A DNA stretch of 64,000 bases from DASRQK01 sp964436635 (GTDB taxonomy: Bacteria; Bacteroidota; Bacteroidia; Sphingobacteriales; Sphingobacteriaceae): contig CAYTDM010000007.1 in the NCBI GenBank assembly GCA_964436635.1, forward strand, positions 1 through 64,000. Reading direction: 5' to 3'. Positions 26,292 to 34,078 of the stretch are shown here, in pieces. Position 1 is the first letter of the stretch. The number at the start of each line of letters is the position of its first letter. The position numbers and the translations under genes are program-made. Under the pieces are notes generated by a model, which searched no databases, was not told the origin of the DNA, and was given only the letters and a program-made list of their open reading frames with translations.

Positions 26292-27308
26292 TAGTCGTCT
26301 ACAAATCCTTTTAATTAATCCTGGGCCTTCATAGATAAAGCCCGTATAGAGTTGGACGAGTGCGGCTCCGGCCTGCAACTTTTCGATCGCATCTTCTTCG
26401 GAATGAATGCCCCCTACTCCAATAACAGGAAAAGCATGTTCCGACTTGGTGGTCAAATACCGAATCACTTCTGTGGATCGATTTTTTAATGGTTTTCCAC
26501 TCAATCCGCCGGTTTCACGAATTAATGCAGCGTCGGATCTTAGGTTTTCTCTTGAAATCGTGGTATTCGTCGCGATGACACCGGCAATGCCTGATTGTTT
26601 TACAATTTCTATAATGTCGTCCAATTGACCATCGGTCAAATCGGGGGCAATTTTTAATAAAATCGGCTTCGGCGCCTCTTTTTTAGCGTTTTCGCTTTGC
26701 AAAGTTTGCAGAATTTCCAGTAAAGGTCCCTTTTCTTGTAAATCCCGTAGACCAGGAGTATTTGGTGAACTGACATTGACTACAAAATAATCGACTACAT
26801 CAAACAAGGCTCGATAGCAATACCTATAATCTTCTAATGCACGTTCATTTGGGGTGTCTTTATTCTTACCAATATTTCCTCCTACGATCACTCCATTCCG
26901 ATCTCTAAGGTGTTTCAACCTGGTGGCGGCCACATCTACCCCTTTATTATTAAAACCCATTCGGTTAATGAGAGCTTCATCGTTTTTTAAACGAAACATG
27001 CGAGGAGCAACATTGCCTGGCTGTGGACGTGGGGTTAGCGTGCCAACTTCTATAAATCCAAACCCTAAACAGGCCATTTCTTCAATGTATTCCGCATTCT
27101 TATCAAAGCCCGCAGCTAAACCAACTGGATTTTTAAACTTTAGACCGAAAACCTCACGCTCTAATCCTGGATGCTCCATACTGAAGCTAGATTTGAACAG
27201 CTTTTTCATCCCCCAAATTTTGAGTGTTTTTCTCAACCCATTGGTGACGGTATAATGTGCGGATTCGGGATCTAATTGAAAGAATAATGGTCTAAAGAGT
27301 TTATACAT
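26283..27308 (-). CDS. pyrD: dihydroorotate dehydrogenase (quinone), class 2
   Basis: 341 aa. The N-terminal segment (MYKLFRPLFFQLDPESAHYT) is the class 2 membrane-attachment helix region. FMN/substrate motifs: VGLAAGFDKNAEY, GFIEVGTLTPRPQPGN, RMGFNNKG, VNVSSPNTPGLR with the catalytic-type Ser, and GVIATNTT. It oxidises dihydroorotate to orotate in pyrimidine synthesis, passing electrons to quinone at the inner membrane. Confidence 0.97.
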   Translation of the reverse strand: MYKLFRPLFFQLDPESAHYTVTNGLRKTLKIWGMKKLFKSSFSMEHPGLEREVFGLKFKNPVGLAAGFDKNAEYIEEMACLGFGFIEVGTLTPRPQPGNVAPRMFRLKNDEALINRMGFNNKGVDVAATRLKHLRDRNGVIVGGNIGKNKDTPNERALEDYRYCYRALFDVVDYFVVNVSSPNTPGLRDLQEKGPLLEILQTLQSENAKKEAPKPILLKIAPDLTDGQLDDIIEIVKQSGIAGVIATNTTISRENLRSDAALIRETGGLSGKPLKNRSTEVIRYLTTKSEHAFPVIGVGGIHSEEDAIEKLQAGAALVQLYTGFIYEGPGLIKRICRRLLK

Positions 27309-27358
27309 GTTTTATTCGTTAATCTTGCGCAAAATTAGCTAAAATTATAGATTAAACA

Positions 27359-30181
27359 CTATCCTCTGCCGCTTCTTCCGCCAGAATCACGACTATTCCC
27401 GAAGCCTGCTCCGAATTTTCTTAAATTATAGGTGAAGCTCAACATAAAATACTGTTTTAAGGTATTTGAACTGGTATCAGTAATGTACATCTCATTTACA
27501 GTACGATTGATATTCGTGTTTTTATTCAAAATATCATTCACCGAAAAAGTCAACTCCCCCTGTTGTCTGTTAAATAATTTCTTTCCGATAGAAGCGTTCC
27601 AAAGGACAAAGGATTGATTGTATCCTTGGGTTAAACCGGTATTATTTAAATAAGATACGCTACTATGCGCACGGATTCCTTTCCAAAACGTATAAGTGGC
27701 GTTCCCTGAAATGTTCTGGTTCAGGTAATGGTAAGAAGTGCCTACATTTAAACTCGTATTCGACACCGAGTAATTTGCAGAATAATTGAAGCCAAAAATT
27801 ATTTTTTCATTAATTCGACTATTTACTCCGATCGTTTGACTAATTCCATACGAGTCGGATTCGGTCAATTGGGTGTTCATAAAACCAATATTATGCGTTA
27901 AATGGGCATTGGTTCGTAAGTTCAAATTAATTTTTAAAGGTTTTATTGGAGCACCCCAACTTACATTCCCTGACATAGTATAGTACCCATCTACGTTCAC
28001 CGGTTTAGTAAATTGACCACCTTTACCTAATAAGATTCCCGGTAATATCAAGGTATCGGCCGCAGCATTAAAGGTAGAATTGACGATTTTATTATTTGAA
28101 AAATTAGCCGAAATGCCCACCTGAAAATCGCTTCCGGACATTCTATTCACTGAACTGAAATTCAAATTAAAACGGTGTTGAAATTCTTGCTTTAGATCTG
28201 GATTACCAGAAGATATTTGCAAAGGATTCTCATTATTCACGACATCTTGTAATTGATTAATGGATGGCGCATTCGTGCTCGTATTGTATTGGAATCGCAA
28301 GTTATGATCTCGGGTAAATTTATAATTAAAGGAAGCATTTGGCAAGTAACTATCAAAAGATCGCGTGGTCACCATTTCTTGTGGGAATACCTTGTTGTTT
28401 TTTGAATAGGAATTTTGATAATTTACTCCGAAATCTATATTAAATTTGCTCTGCGTAAACTGATAGGTTAAACCTCCAGAGTGATACAAAAAATCATTAT
28501 TAAAGGTATTAGAAAGCTGTTCGTTCAATTCTTCAAATTGTCCAGTCTCTGCCAAAGCATTTAGGGTTTCACGATTCGAAAAATTAGCATTGTTTCGGAA
28601 ACTATAATTCACCTGCATTCTATGATTTTCTGCGAGGGGCTCTGTATAGGTAAAACGTGCGTTAAAGCCGTTTCCAAGCGTTTCAGTATTGTTTAACAAA
28701 TTCGTGGTATCGACCCTTCCTAAAAGATAATTTTCATAAAATTCGTTAAGGGAAAAGTTTTTGGCGACCCCGGTGGAAGAATTAGAATTGTAACTTAGAT
28801 TCGTAGAAACCGTTCTTCCTGGTTTATTCAACTTTAGATTATAATTTAAATTTCCTGAAAAATTAAGATTCCGATTCTCAGAATTTTGATCCCGATTCGA
28901 TGCGTTGATCGGATTGCCTGCATTTTCCTTGGTTTCACTCGTTGAATTCGAAAAATTGTGGGAATTTTGAATATTTAAATTCGGTCTAAAGGTGATACTC
29001 TGAAGCGAATCGATATTCCACCGAATATTCATAGAGGTCCGATGGCTTGAATTTTCACGGTCATTCTCTGAGACTGAATGCAAAAATTGATTTGCATTTT
29101 GCCCCAATAAAGTTTCACGATCCGTGATATTTCTTACCAAGCTATTTGACGTATTAAAACTGTAATCTGCATTAAATTGCATGGTGTTATCCAAGAAACT
29201 CTTATTGTAGTTCGCTGAAATTGTATTGGTCACCGAATTTCCTGGAATGCCCGAATTTCCACCTCCCATAGCGCCACCACCAGAATTTCTACCTCCCGAA
29301 TTGCCTCTATTTACATTCATCGTTTGGCCTCCACCATCGCTCATACCAAAATTACGTTGATTGATATTATTAGAAATGGCCGAAACCGAAAAACGATCAT
29401 TTCCAGTAAAGTAAGACATGGTTCCATTAAGCGCATACCGATCCATACTCCCCATCCCAGAATTGATATTCCCAAAATAGCCGGTTCTTTTATCTGGCTT
29501 GGTGACGATGTTAATGACTTTATTTCGAGTCCCGTCATCAAAGCCTGTAAAGTTCGCTTGTTCACTCTTTTCATCGATGATTTGAATTTTAGCCACAATA
29601 TCTGCGGGCAAATTTTTCAAGGCTAATCGAGGATCAGTGGTAAAGAATTCCTTATTATCTACAATGATTTTAGTGACTTGGCTTCCGTGTGCAATCACAT
29701 TTCCTTCCTCATCAATGGTGACTCCTGGGATTTGTTTAATCAACGCATCCGAATCTGCGTAAGGCTCAGTTTTAAAGTTATCTGCACTAAATTCGGTGGT
29801 ATCTCCTTTGATTTGCGCTAAAGGCGCGGCAATTATATCCACCACGTCGAGATCAATCGCACTTCTTTCTAATTGCACCTGTAAATTCGAAGTATTTGCA
29901 GCTAAGGTTTGCTTCTGAGGCACATAGCCCAGATACGAAATTTGAATAAAGGAAGCTACTTTTGGATTGAAATTTATTTCGAATACGCCTTCTGTATTCG
30001 ATCTATTTTGTGCCAAAACAGAATCTTTTGCAGTTAGAATCTGAAGGGTTGCACCGTCAATCGCCAAGCCGGTTTGCTTGTCTACGACCTTTCCGGTCAA
30101 CTTCGTTTGGGCAGAAACCGTAAATGCATTCAAACATAGACTTAAGCCCAAAAACAATAAAAACGTGAGGATGGATCTCAT
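27359..30181 (-). CDS. TonB-dependent-like outer-membrane beta-barrel protein
   Basis: 940 aa with signal peptide (1-24). The CarboxypepD_reg-like domain (about 27-110, KLTGKVVDKQTGLAIDGATL) is followed by a plug-like domain (about 125-215: DSDALIKQIPGVTIDEEGNVIAHG and KIQIIDEKSEQA) and a large outer-membrane barrel with many alternating strands. Gly/Asn-rich insert near 290-315 (GGAMGGGNSGIPGN) and Gly/Arg-rich C-terminus (RDSGGRSGRG). Such proteins import or bind unknown substrates; no SusD partner is next to it. Monocistronic as far as seen. Confidence 0.85.
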   Translation of the reverse strand: MRSILTFLLFLGLSLCLNAFTVSAQTKLTGKVVDKQTGLAIDGATLQILTAKDSVLAQNRSNTEGVFEINFNPKVASFIQISYLGYVPQKQTLAANTSNLQVQLERSAIDLDVVDIIAAPLAQIKGDTTEFSADNFKTEPYADSDALIKQIPGVTIDEEGNVIAHGSQVTKIIVDNKEFFTTDPRLALKNLPADIVAKIQIIDEKSEQANFTGFDDGTRNKVINIVTKPDKRTGYFGNINSGMGSMDRYALNGTMSYFTGNDRFSVSAISNNINQRNFGMSDGGGQTMNVNRGNSGGRNSGGGAMGGGNSGIPGNSVTNTISANYNKSFLDNTMQFNADYSFNTSNSLVRNITDRETLLGQNANQFLHSVSENDRENSSHRTSMNIRWNIDSLQSITFRPNLNIQNSHNFSNSTSETKENAGNPINASNRDQNSENRNLNFSGNLNYNLKLNKPGRTVSTNLSYNSNSSTGVAKNFSLNEFYENYLLGRVDTTNLLNNTETLGNGFNARFTYTEPLAENHRMQVNYSFRNNANFSNRETLNALAETGQFEELNEQLSNTFNNDFLYHSGGLTYQFTQSKFNIDFGVNYQNSYSKNNKVFPQEMVTTRSFDSYLPNASFNYKFTRDHNLRFQYNTSTNAPSINQLQDVVNNENPLQISSGNPDLKQEFQHRFNLNFSSVNRMSGSDFQVGISANFSNNKIVNSTFNAAADTLILPGILLGKGGQFTKPVNVDGYYTMSGNVSWGAPIKPLKINLNLRTNAHLTHNIGFMNTQLTESDSYGISQTIGVNSRINEKIIFGFNYSANYSVSNTSLNVGTSYHYLNQNISGNATYTFWKGIRAHSSVSYLNNTGLTQGYNQSFVLWNASIGKKLFNRQQGELTFSVNDILNKNTNINRTVNEMYITDTSSNTLKQYFMLSFTYNLRKFGAGFGNSRDSGGRSGRG

Positions 30182-30314
30182 ATAATCGTTATTTTAAAAT
30201 CAATTAACTATATTTTAATTATAAGACCGTAAACCCCCTCAATCGTTTAATTGTATTACGATTATTACAATGAAATTCAACACATAATTAAACGGTTAGA
30301 AAAAGTGCACTCAA

Positions 30315-31172
30315 CTATTTTAAATCAAAATTAAACAAGGTGTAGTTTAGATCCTCGGATCGTTGAGTTAAACGTGTTAATGCATGTATAAATTGGCTGG
30401 AATCCCGCTCAAAAATGGCAAATATGGATGAGCCAGTTCCTGACAAGGAATAATAAATGGGCTGTTGTTCATTTATGAGTTCGAACAAATGCTGGAATGC
30501 TGGATTGCTGCTTGCTAACCCGCTCTGAAAATCATTTACCATAAAGGTGGCCCAATTTTCAACCGATTCTTTACGGATTTTTTCACTCAGGCCTGTTGGT
30601 CGGCGATGCATATTTAAATTAGAAAACGCCTCTTGGGTAGATACGTGAATAGGCGGGGTAATCAAAATCATGCAATACTTAGATAAATCTAATGTGATAG
30701 GTTCCAACACTTCCCCAATTCCAGTCGCTATACAAGGCGTGTTTTCTATAAAAAACGGACAATCCGCGCCAAGTTTTACCGCATATTCCATGAGCGTTTT
30801 CTTTTCCAATCGAAGGCCAAAAAGTTCATTCAAGCCTTTAAGCATAAAAGAAGCATTTGAAGACCCGCCACCTAATCCTGCACCAAACGGAATCACCTTA
30901 TGCAAATACACCTCCACACTTGGCAAATTAAAATCAGCATGCAATAATCGATACGCCTTCACACACAAATTCTCATCGGAGTTTCCAGGAAACTGCAAGC
31001 CAGAACTGTGCAGTTTACAAACACCTTCACTCCCATCATTAGTAGGCATGATTTCCAACACATCCATAACCGGAATCGGATAAAACACCGTTTCTAAGTT
31101 GTGATAGCCATCTGGGCGCTTCCCCAACACATTTAAACCCAAATTTATTTTTGCATTCGAAAATAAAATCAT
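30315..31172 (-). CDS. ispE: 4-diphosphocytidyl-2-C-methyl-D-erythritol kinase
   Basis: 285 aa. GHMP kinase signs: NAKINLGLNVLGKRPDGYHN and the glycine-rich ATP loop PFGAGLGGGSSNASFML. It phosphorylates CDP-methylerythritol in the MEP isoprenoid pathway. It starts three bases after the acyl-CoA-dehydrogenase-like stop, as the third gene of a pnuC operon. The start is ATG at 31172. Confidence 0.96.
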   Translation of the reverse strand: MILFSNAKINLGLNVLGKRPDGYHNLETVFYPIPVMDVLEIMPTNDGSEGVCKLHSSGLQFPGNSDENLCVKAYRLLHADFNLPSVEVYLHKVIPFGAGLGGGSSNASFMLKGLNELFGLRLEKKTLMEYAVKLGADCPFFIENTPCIATGIGEVLEPITLDLSKYCMILITPPIHVSTQEAFSNLNMHRRPTGLSEKIRKESVENWATFMVNDFQSGLASSNPAFQHLFELINEQQPIYYSLSGTGSSIFAIFERDSSQFIHALTRLTQRSEDLNYTLFNFDLK

Positions 31173-31175
31173 GTG

Positions 31176-32255
31176 TTACTTTTTTCTAAACATACTATGT
31201 TGCGACGCTGTATTTAAATTTCTCCAAACACGATTTATAACCGATTGCGTATCCGCGCCCTGCATCCCCGAGTATAAATAAACCGAATGAGCCAGGGCTA
31301 AACCTTCTTGGACCATTTGATGCGTACTTGCGCTCACTAATTCCTCCCTTTCTTGGCTTAAATTTGGTGTATTTTCTGCTTCTAAGCAAATTTTCGCATA
31401 TAATTCCTTGAATTTTTCACTTACTGCTTGCACGTGATTTTTCGCCTGGATCAGTTCACTTGGCAACGCTTCCTTCGTTCTTGCTTCGCAAATCAAGGTC
31501 GTTTCATCGATTAAACGCTTAAACATTCCCAAGTAATTGGCTGCCAGGGTGAGCTCCGCAAAGTTTAAAAATGGAAGAGTAAATATAGGATCGTGTAGGG
31601 TACGATGTTTTGGAACCAACACAAAAGTTCTTTGGCTATCCACCAAAAGATTTTCCACCTTAAAACTGTGGCTTGCGGTAGCACGTAAGCCCATGGCATT
31701 CCAATCCTCAAGGACTTCGATTTCTTCCGGCAAGAAATAAAACGATTTAAAAAGGGGTGCCCCATTCTCATCAAAAACAGGGTTTCCCTGCTCGTAAATA
31801 AGACAATTTGCAGTATAGGCCGTGTTATGATACGTGCCCGTAGCATATTTCCAGGTACCGTTCACCAAAAAATTCTTTCCATCCCAATCGGCCACTCCAC
31901 TGGACATGCCACTGCCGCCCCAACAACTCTTAGGGTCAGCAAACAGATCGTGATGGGAAGCTGGGTCGATAAATCCAATAAAATAGGTGGCTCCTGAGCA
32001 CAAGGTAACCGTCCAAGCTAAACTCGCATCCCAATAAGCCAAAGTTTCTTGCAATTGCAAAGCTTCTGAAAGAGAGGCACCCAAACCACCTAAAGGTTTT
32101 GGCACATATAATTTAAACCATTTTTGTTGATAAATTAATGCAAGTTGGGCAGCGGTGAGTCCATTCTTTTCCTCTGCCAGACCTTCTTGCTGACGAAGCG
32201 TGTGGATGATATGTTCTGAAAGAGTTAGGGGTAGATGATTGATAAATAAATCCAT
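31176..32255 (-). CDS. acyl-CoA dehydrogenase-like flavoprotein
   Basis: 359 aa. The ACAD fold is visible: N-terminal helices, FYVPKPLGGLGASLSEALQL-type segment (LYVPKPLGGLGASL), the beta domain CWGGSGMSSGVADWDG and GTWKYATGT, and a C-terminal helical bundle (SGMQGADTQSVINRVWRN). This resembles the group including flavin monooxygenases (HpaB/HsaA types) as much as beta-oxidation enzymes, as no catalytic Glu is obvious. Substrate unknown. Sandwiched tightly between pnuC and ispE. Confidence 0.75.
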   Translation of the reverse strand: MDLFINHLPLTLSEHIIHTLRQQEGLAEEKNGLTAAQLALIYQQKWFKLYVPKPLGGLGASLSEALQLQETLAYWDASLAWTVTLCSGATYFIGFIDPASHHDLFADPKSCWGGSGMSSGVADWDGKNFLVNGTWKYATGTYHNTAYTANCLIYEQGNPVFDENGAPLFKSFYFLPEEIEVLEDWNAMGLRATASHSFKVENLLVDSQRTFVLVPKHRTLHDPIFTLPFLNFAELTLAANYLGMFKRLIDETTLICEARTKEALPSELIQAKNHVQAVSEKFKELYAKICLEAENTPNLSQEREELVSASTHQMVQEGLALAHSVYLYSGMQGADTQSVINRVWRNLNTASQHSMFRKK

Positions 32256-32267
32256 GAGTGGGTTAAA

Positions 32268-32903
32268 CTATCTCGCTGCTGGGCCTTGCTCAATTTCCTT
32301 TTTCCAATGGAAATAGCCAAAAATAGCCACAATAAATAAAAATAAGGTTAAAAGTGCATACAAGACCAAGCCCTTATATGCTAATAATGGGATGGCAATC
32401 AGATTGCTTAAATTTAAAAACAGCCAATTTTCCAGCTTTCTTTTTGACAGCAGCCACATGCCGGCCCAGGCGGTCGCGGTGACCCAAGCATCCATATAAG
32501 GCACATTCGAATCGGTGAATCGAATCAACACATAAGATAATAATGGAAAACTAATCGCGATGATGGCAATGCTTTTTTGCCAATCCGAACGGGTGGATTT
32601 ACTCATTTGTATGGCGGGTTTTTGCGTAGTATTTGTCCACAAATACCATCCATAAATACTCATGATGAGGTAATATAAGTTTAATAAAATCTCCGCATAT
32701 AAGCCTACTTGCCAGAGCAAAAATAGTGTAATGCTTACGCTGATGATCCCAAAGGGGTATAACCAGACACGATTCGATTTAGCCATTAACACCTGTAATA
32801 CGCCAAATCCCACTCCGACATATTCCAAAAAAGTGGTGTGTTTTAATTGGTCTAAAAATAGCTTTAAGTACTCTATATCCTTCACAATCGTAAATACAAA
32901 CAC
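32268..32903 (-). CDS. pnuC: PnuC-family nicotinamide riboside (or vitamin) transporter
   Basis: 211 aa, about seven helices. Family features: EYVGVGFGVLQVLMAKSNRVWLYPFGI and LYYLIMSIYGWYLW, the PnuC signature, and a WVTATAWAGMWLLSKRKLENWL segment. It moves nicotinamide riboside or, in homologues, thiamine or riboflavin by facilitated diffusion; I see no TPP or NAD riboswitch, so vitamin choice is open. It heads the operon with the ACAD-like gene and ispE. Divergent from fabG. Confidence 0.9.
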   Translation of the reverse strand: MFVFTIVKDIEYLKLFLDQLKHTTFLEYVGVGFGVLQVLMAKSNRVWLYPFGIISVSITLFLLWQVGLYAEILLNLYYLIMSIYGWYLWTNTTQKPAIQMSKSTRSDWQKSIAIIAISFPLLSYVLIRFTDSNVPYMDAWVTATAWAGMWLLSKRKLENWLFLNLSNLIAIPLLAYKGLVLYALLTLFLFIVAIFGYFHWKKEIEQGPAAR

Positions 32904-32964
32904 CGAAGTTAGGAAATCATTTGGTTTTTACGGCTGTTTTTGACATTTTTGTACAAACTTGACG

Positions 32965-33717
32965 ATGAATAGCATGAAATTATTGGAAGGAAAAACCGCA
33001 CTAGTGACTGGTGCATCCAAAGGAATTGGAAGAAAAATCGCTGAAAAATTTGCTGAGCATGGAGCAAATGTAGCTTTTACATATTTGTCTTCTGTAGAAA
33101 AGGGTCAAGCCCTGGAGGAAGAATTAAAAGCGTTTGGCACACAAGTAAAAGGGTATCGTTCAGATGCTTCTAAATTCGAAGAAGCGGATAAATTAATTAG
33201 CGATGTGGTAGCTGATTTTGGCACCATCGACATCGTGGTAAATAATGCTGGGATCACCAAAGATGGCTTATTAATGCGCATGAGTGAGGCAGATTGGGAT
33301 GCAGTTTTAGATATTAATTTGAAATCTGTATTCAATGTGACGAAAGCGGTGAGTAAAATCATGATGAAAAATCGCAGCGGATCCATCATCAATATGAGTT
33401 CGGTGGTGGGCGTTCAAGGAAACGCAGGACAAGCGAATTACGCGGCTTCTAAGGCGGGTATTATTGGATTCTCAAAATCGATTGCGAAAGAGCTGGGATC
33501 CAGAAACATTCGTACGAATGTGATCGCGCCTGGCTTTATCCGTACAGAAATGACGGATGTGTTGGATCCTCAAGTGGTAGCTGGCTGGGAACAGAGCATT
33601 CCGTTAAAACGTGCTGGAGAGCCTGAGGATGTAGCAAATGCGTGTTTATTCCTGGCTTCTGACTTGTCAAGTTATGTGAGTGGACAAGTGATTCCCGTTT
33701 GCGGAGGGATGTTATAA
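32965..33717 (+). CDS. fabG: 3-oxoacyl-ACP reductase FabG
   Basis: 250 aa from the ATG at 32965. SDR signature: VTGASKGIGRKIAEKF, NNAGITKDGLL, the catalytic Ser/Tyr/Lys in INMSSVVGVQG and NYAASKAG, and the C-terminal GQVIPVCGGML. It reduces beta-ketoacyl-ACP in fatty acid synthesis using NADPH. The last codons (VCGGML plus stop) form the first unit of a tandem array downstream. Confidence 0.95.
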   Translation: MNSMKLLEGKTALVTGASKGIGRKIAEKFAEHGANVAFTYLSSVEKGQALEEELKAFGTQVKGYRSDASKFEEADKLISDVVADFGTIDIVVNNAGITKDGLLMRMSEADWDAVLDINLKSVFNVTKAVSKIMMKNRSGSIINMSSVVGVQGNAGQANYAASKAGIIGFSKSIAKELGSRNIRTNVIAPGFIRTEMTDVLDPQVVAGWEQSIPLKRAGEPEDVANACLFLASDLSSYVSGQVIPVCGGML

Positions 33718-33870
33718 GAGAATCCCGGTTAGGAGGAAGATTATAAGAAAATCCCAGTTTGCGGAGGGATGTTATAAGAGAACCCCGGTTTGCGGAGGAA
33801 GATTATAAGAAAATCCCGGTTTGCGGAGCAAGATTATAAGAGAATCCCGGTTAAGGAGGGGTTTTATAAG
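33697..33870 (+). repeat. 31-bp tandem array seeded at the fabG stop codon
   Basis: Units begin at 33697, 33728 (29 bp), 33757, 33788, 33819 and 33850 (partial). Each reads roughly GTTTGCGGAGGGATGTTATAAGAGAATCCCG in two halves with few changes (split here only as positions: 33697-33716 then 33717-33727). Unit 1 encodes the last residues and stop of fabG, so the array duplicates the gene end. Confidence 0.9.
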
Positions 33871-33890
33871 ATTAGGATGTAAGGTTAATG

Positions 33891-33940
33891 AATAAGGCCA
33901 CTTTTGAATAACTTATAATGTATTCAAAAGTGGCCTTATT
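33891..33940. terminator. 20-bp perfect hairpin between fabG and the large MG2-like gene
   Basis: AATAAGGCCACTTTTGAATA (33891-33910), ten-base loop, perfect complement at 33921-33940. Very strong stem; probably a bidirectional terminator for the convergent genes though the U-tract is short. Confidence 0.7.
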
Positions 33941-34035
33941 TATACCCCAAAACGCACTAATACTTATACCCCAAAACGCACTAATACTTATGCCCCATAG
34001 CGCACTAATACTTATACCCTAAAGTACACCATAAT
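33940..34035. repeat. 24-bp tandem array
   Basis: Units at 33940, 33964 and 33988, the first two identical, each TTATACCCCAAAACGCACTA plus ATAC; a degenerate fourth follows at 34012. No spacers. It fills the rest of the gap to the convergent gene at 34079. I see no gene between 33718 and 34078. Confidence 0.85.
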
Positions 34036-34078
34036 TTTCACATATAAATGCCCCACATTCAGCCTGAAAAGCAACCCC

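Noticed and set aside
32268..32964. A thiamine or NAD riboswitch for the pnuC operon
   Set aside because: The 60-base gap to fabG holds no conserved riboswitch motif.
33697..34035. CRISPR-like repeats
   Set aside because: Units are head to tail with no unique spacers, and no cas genes occur in the window.
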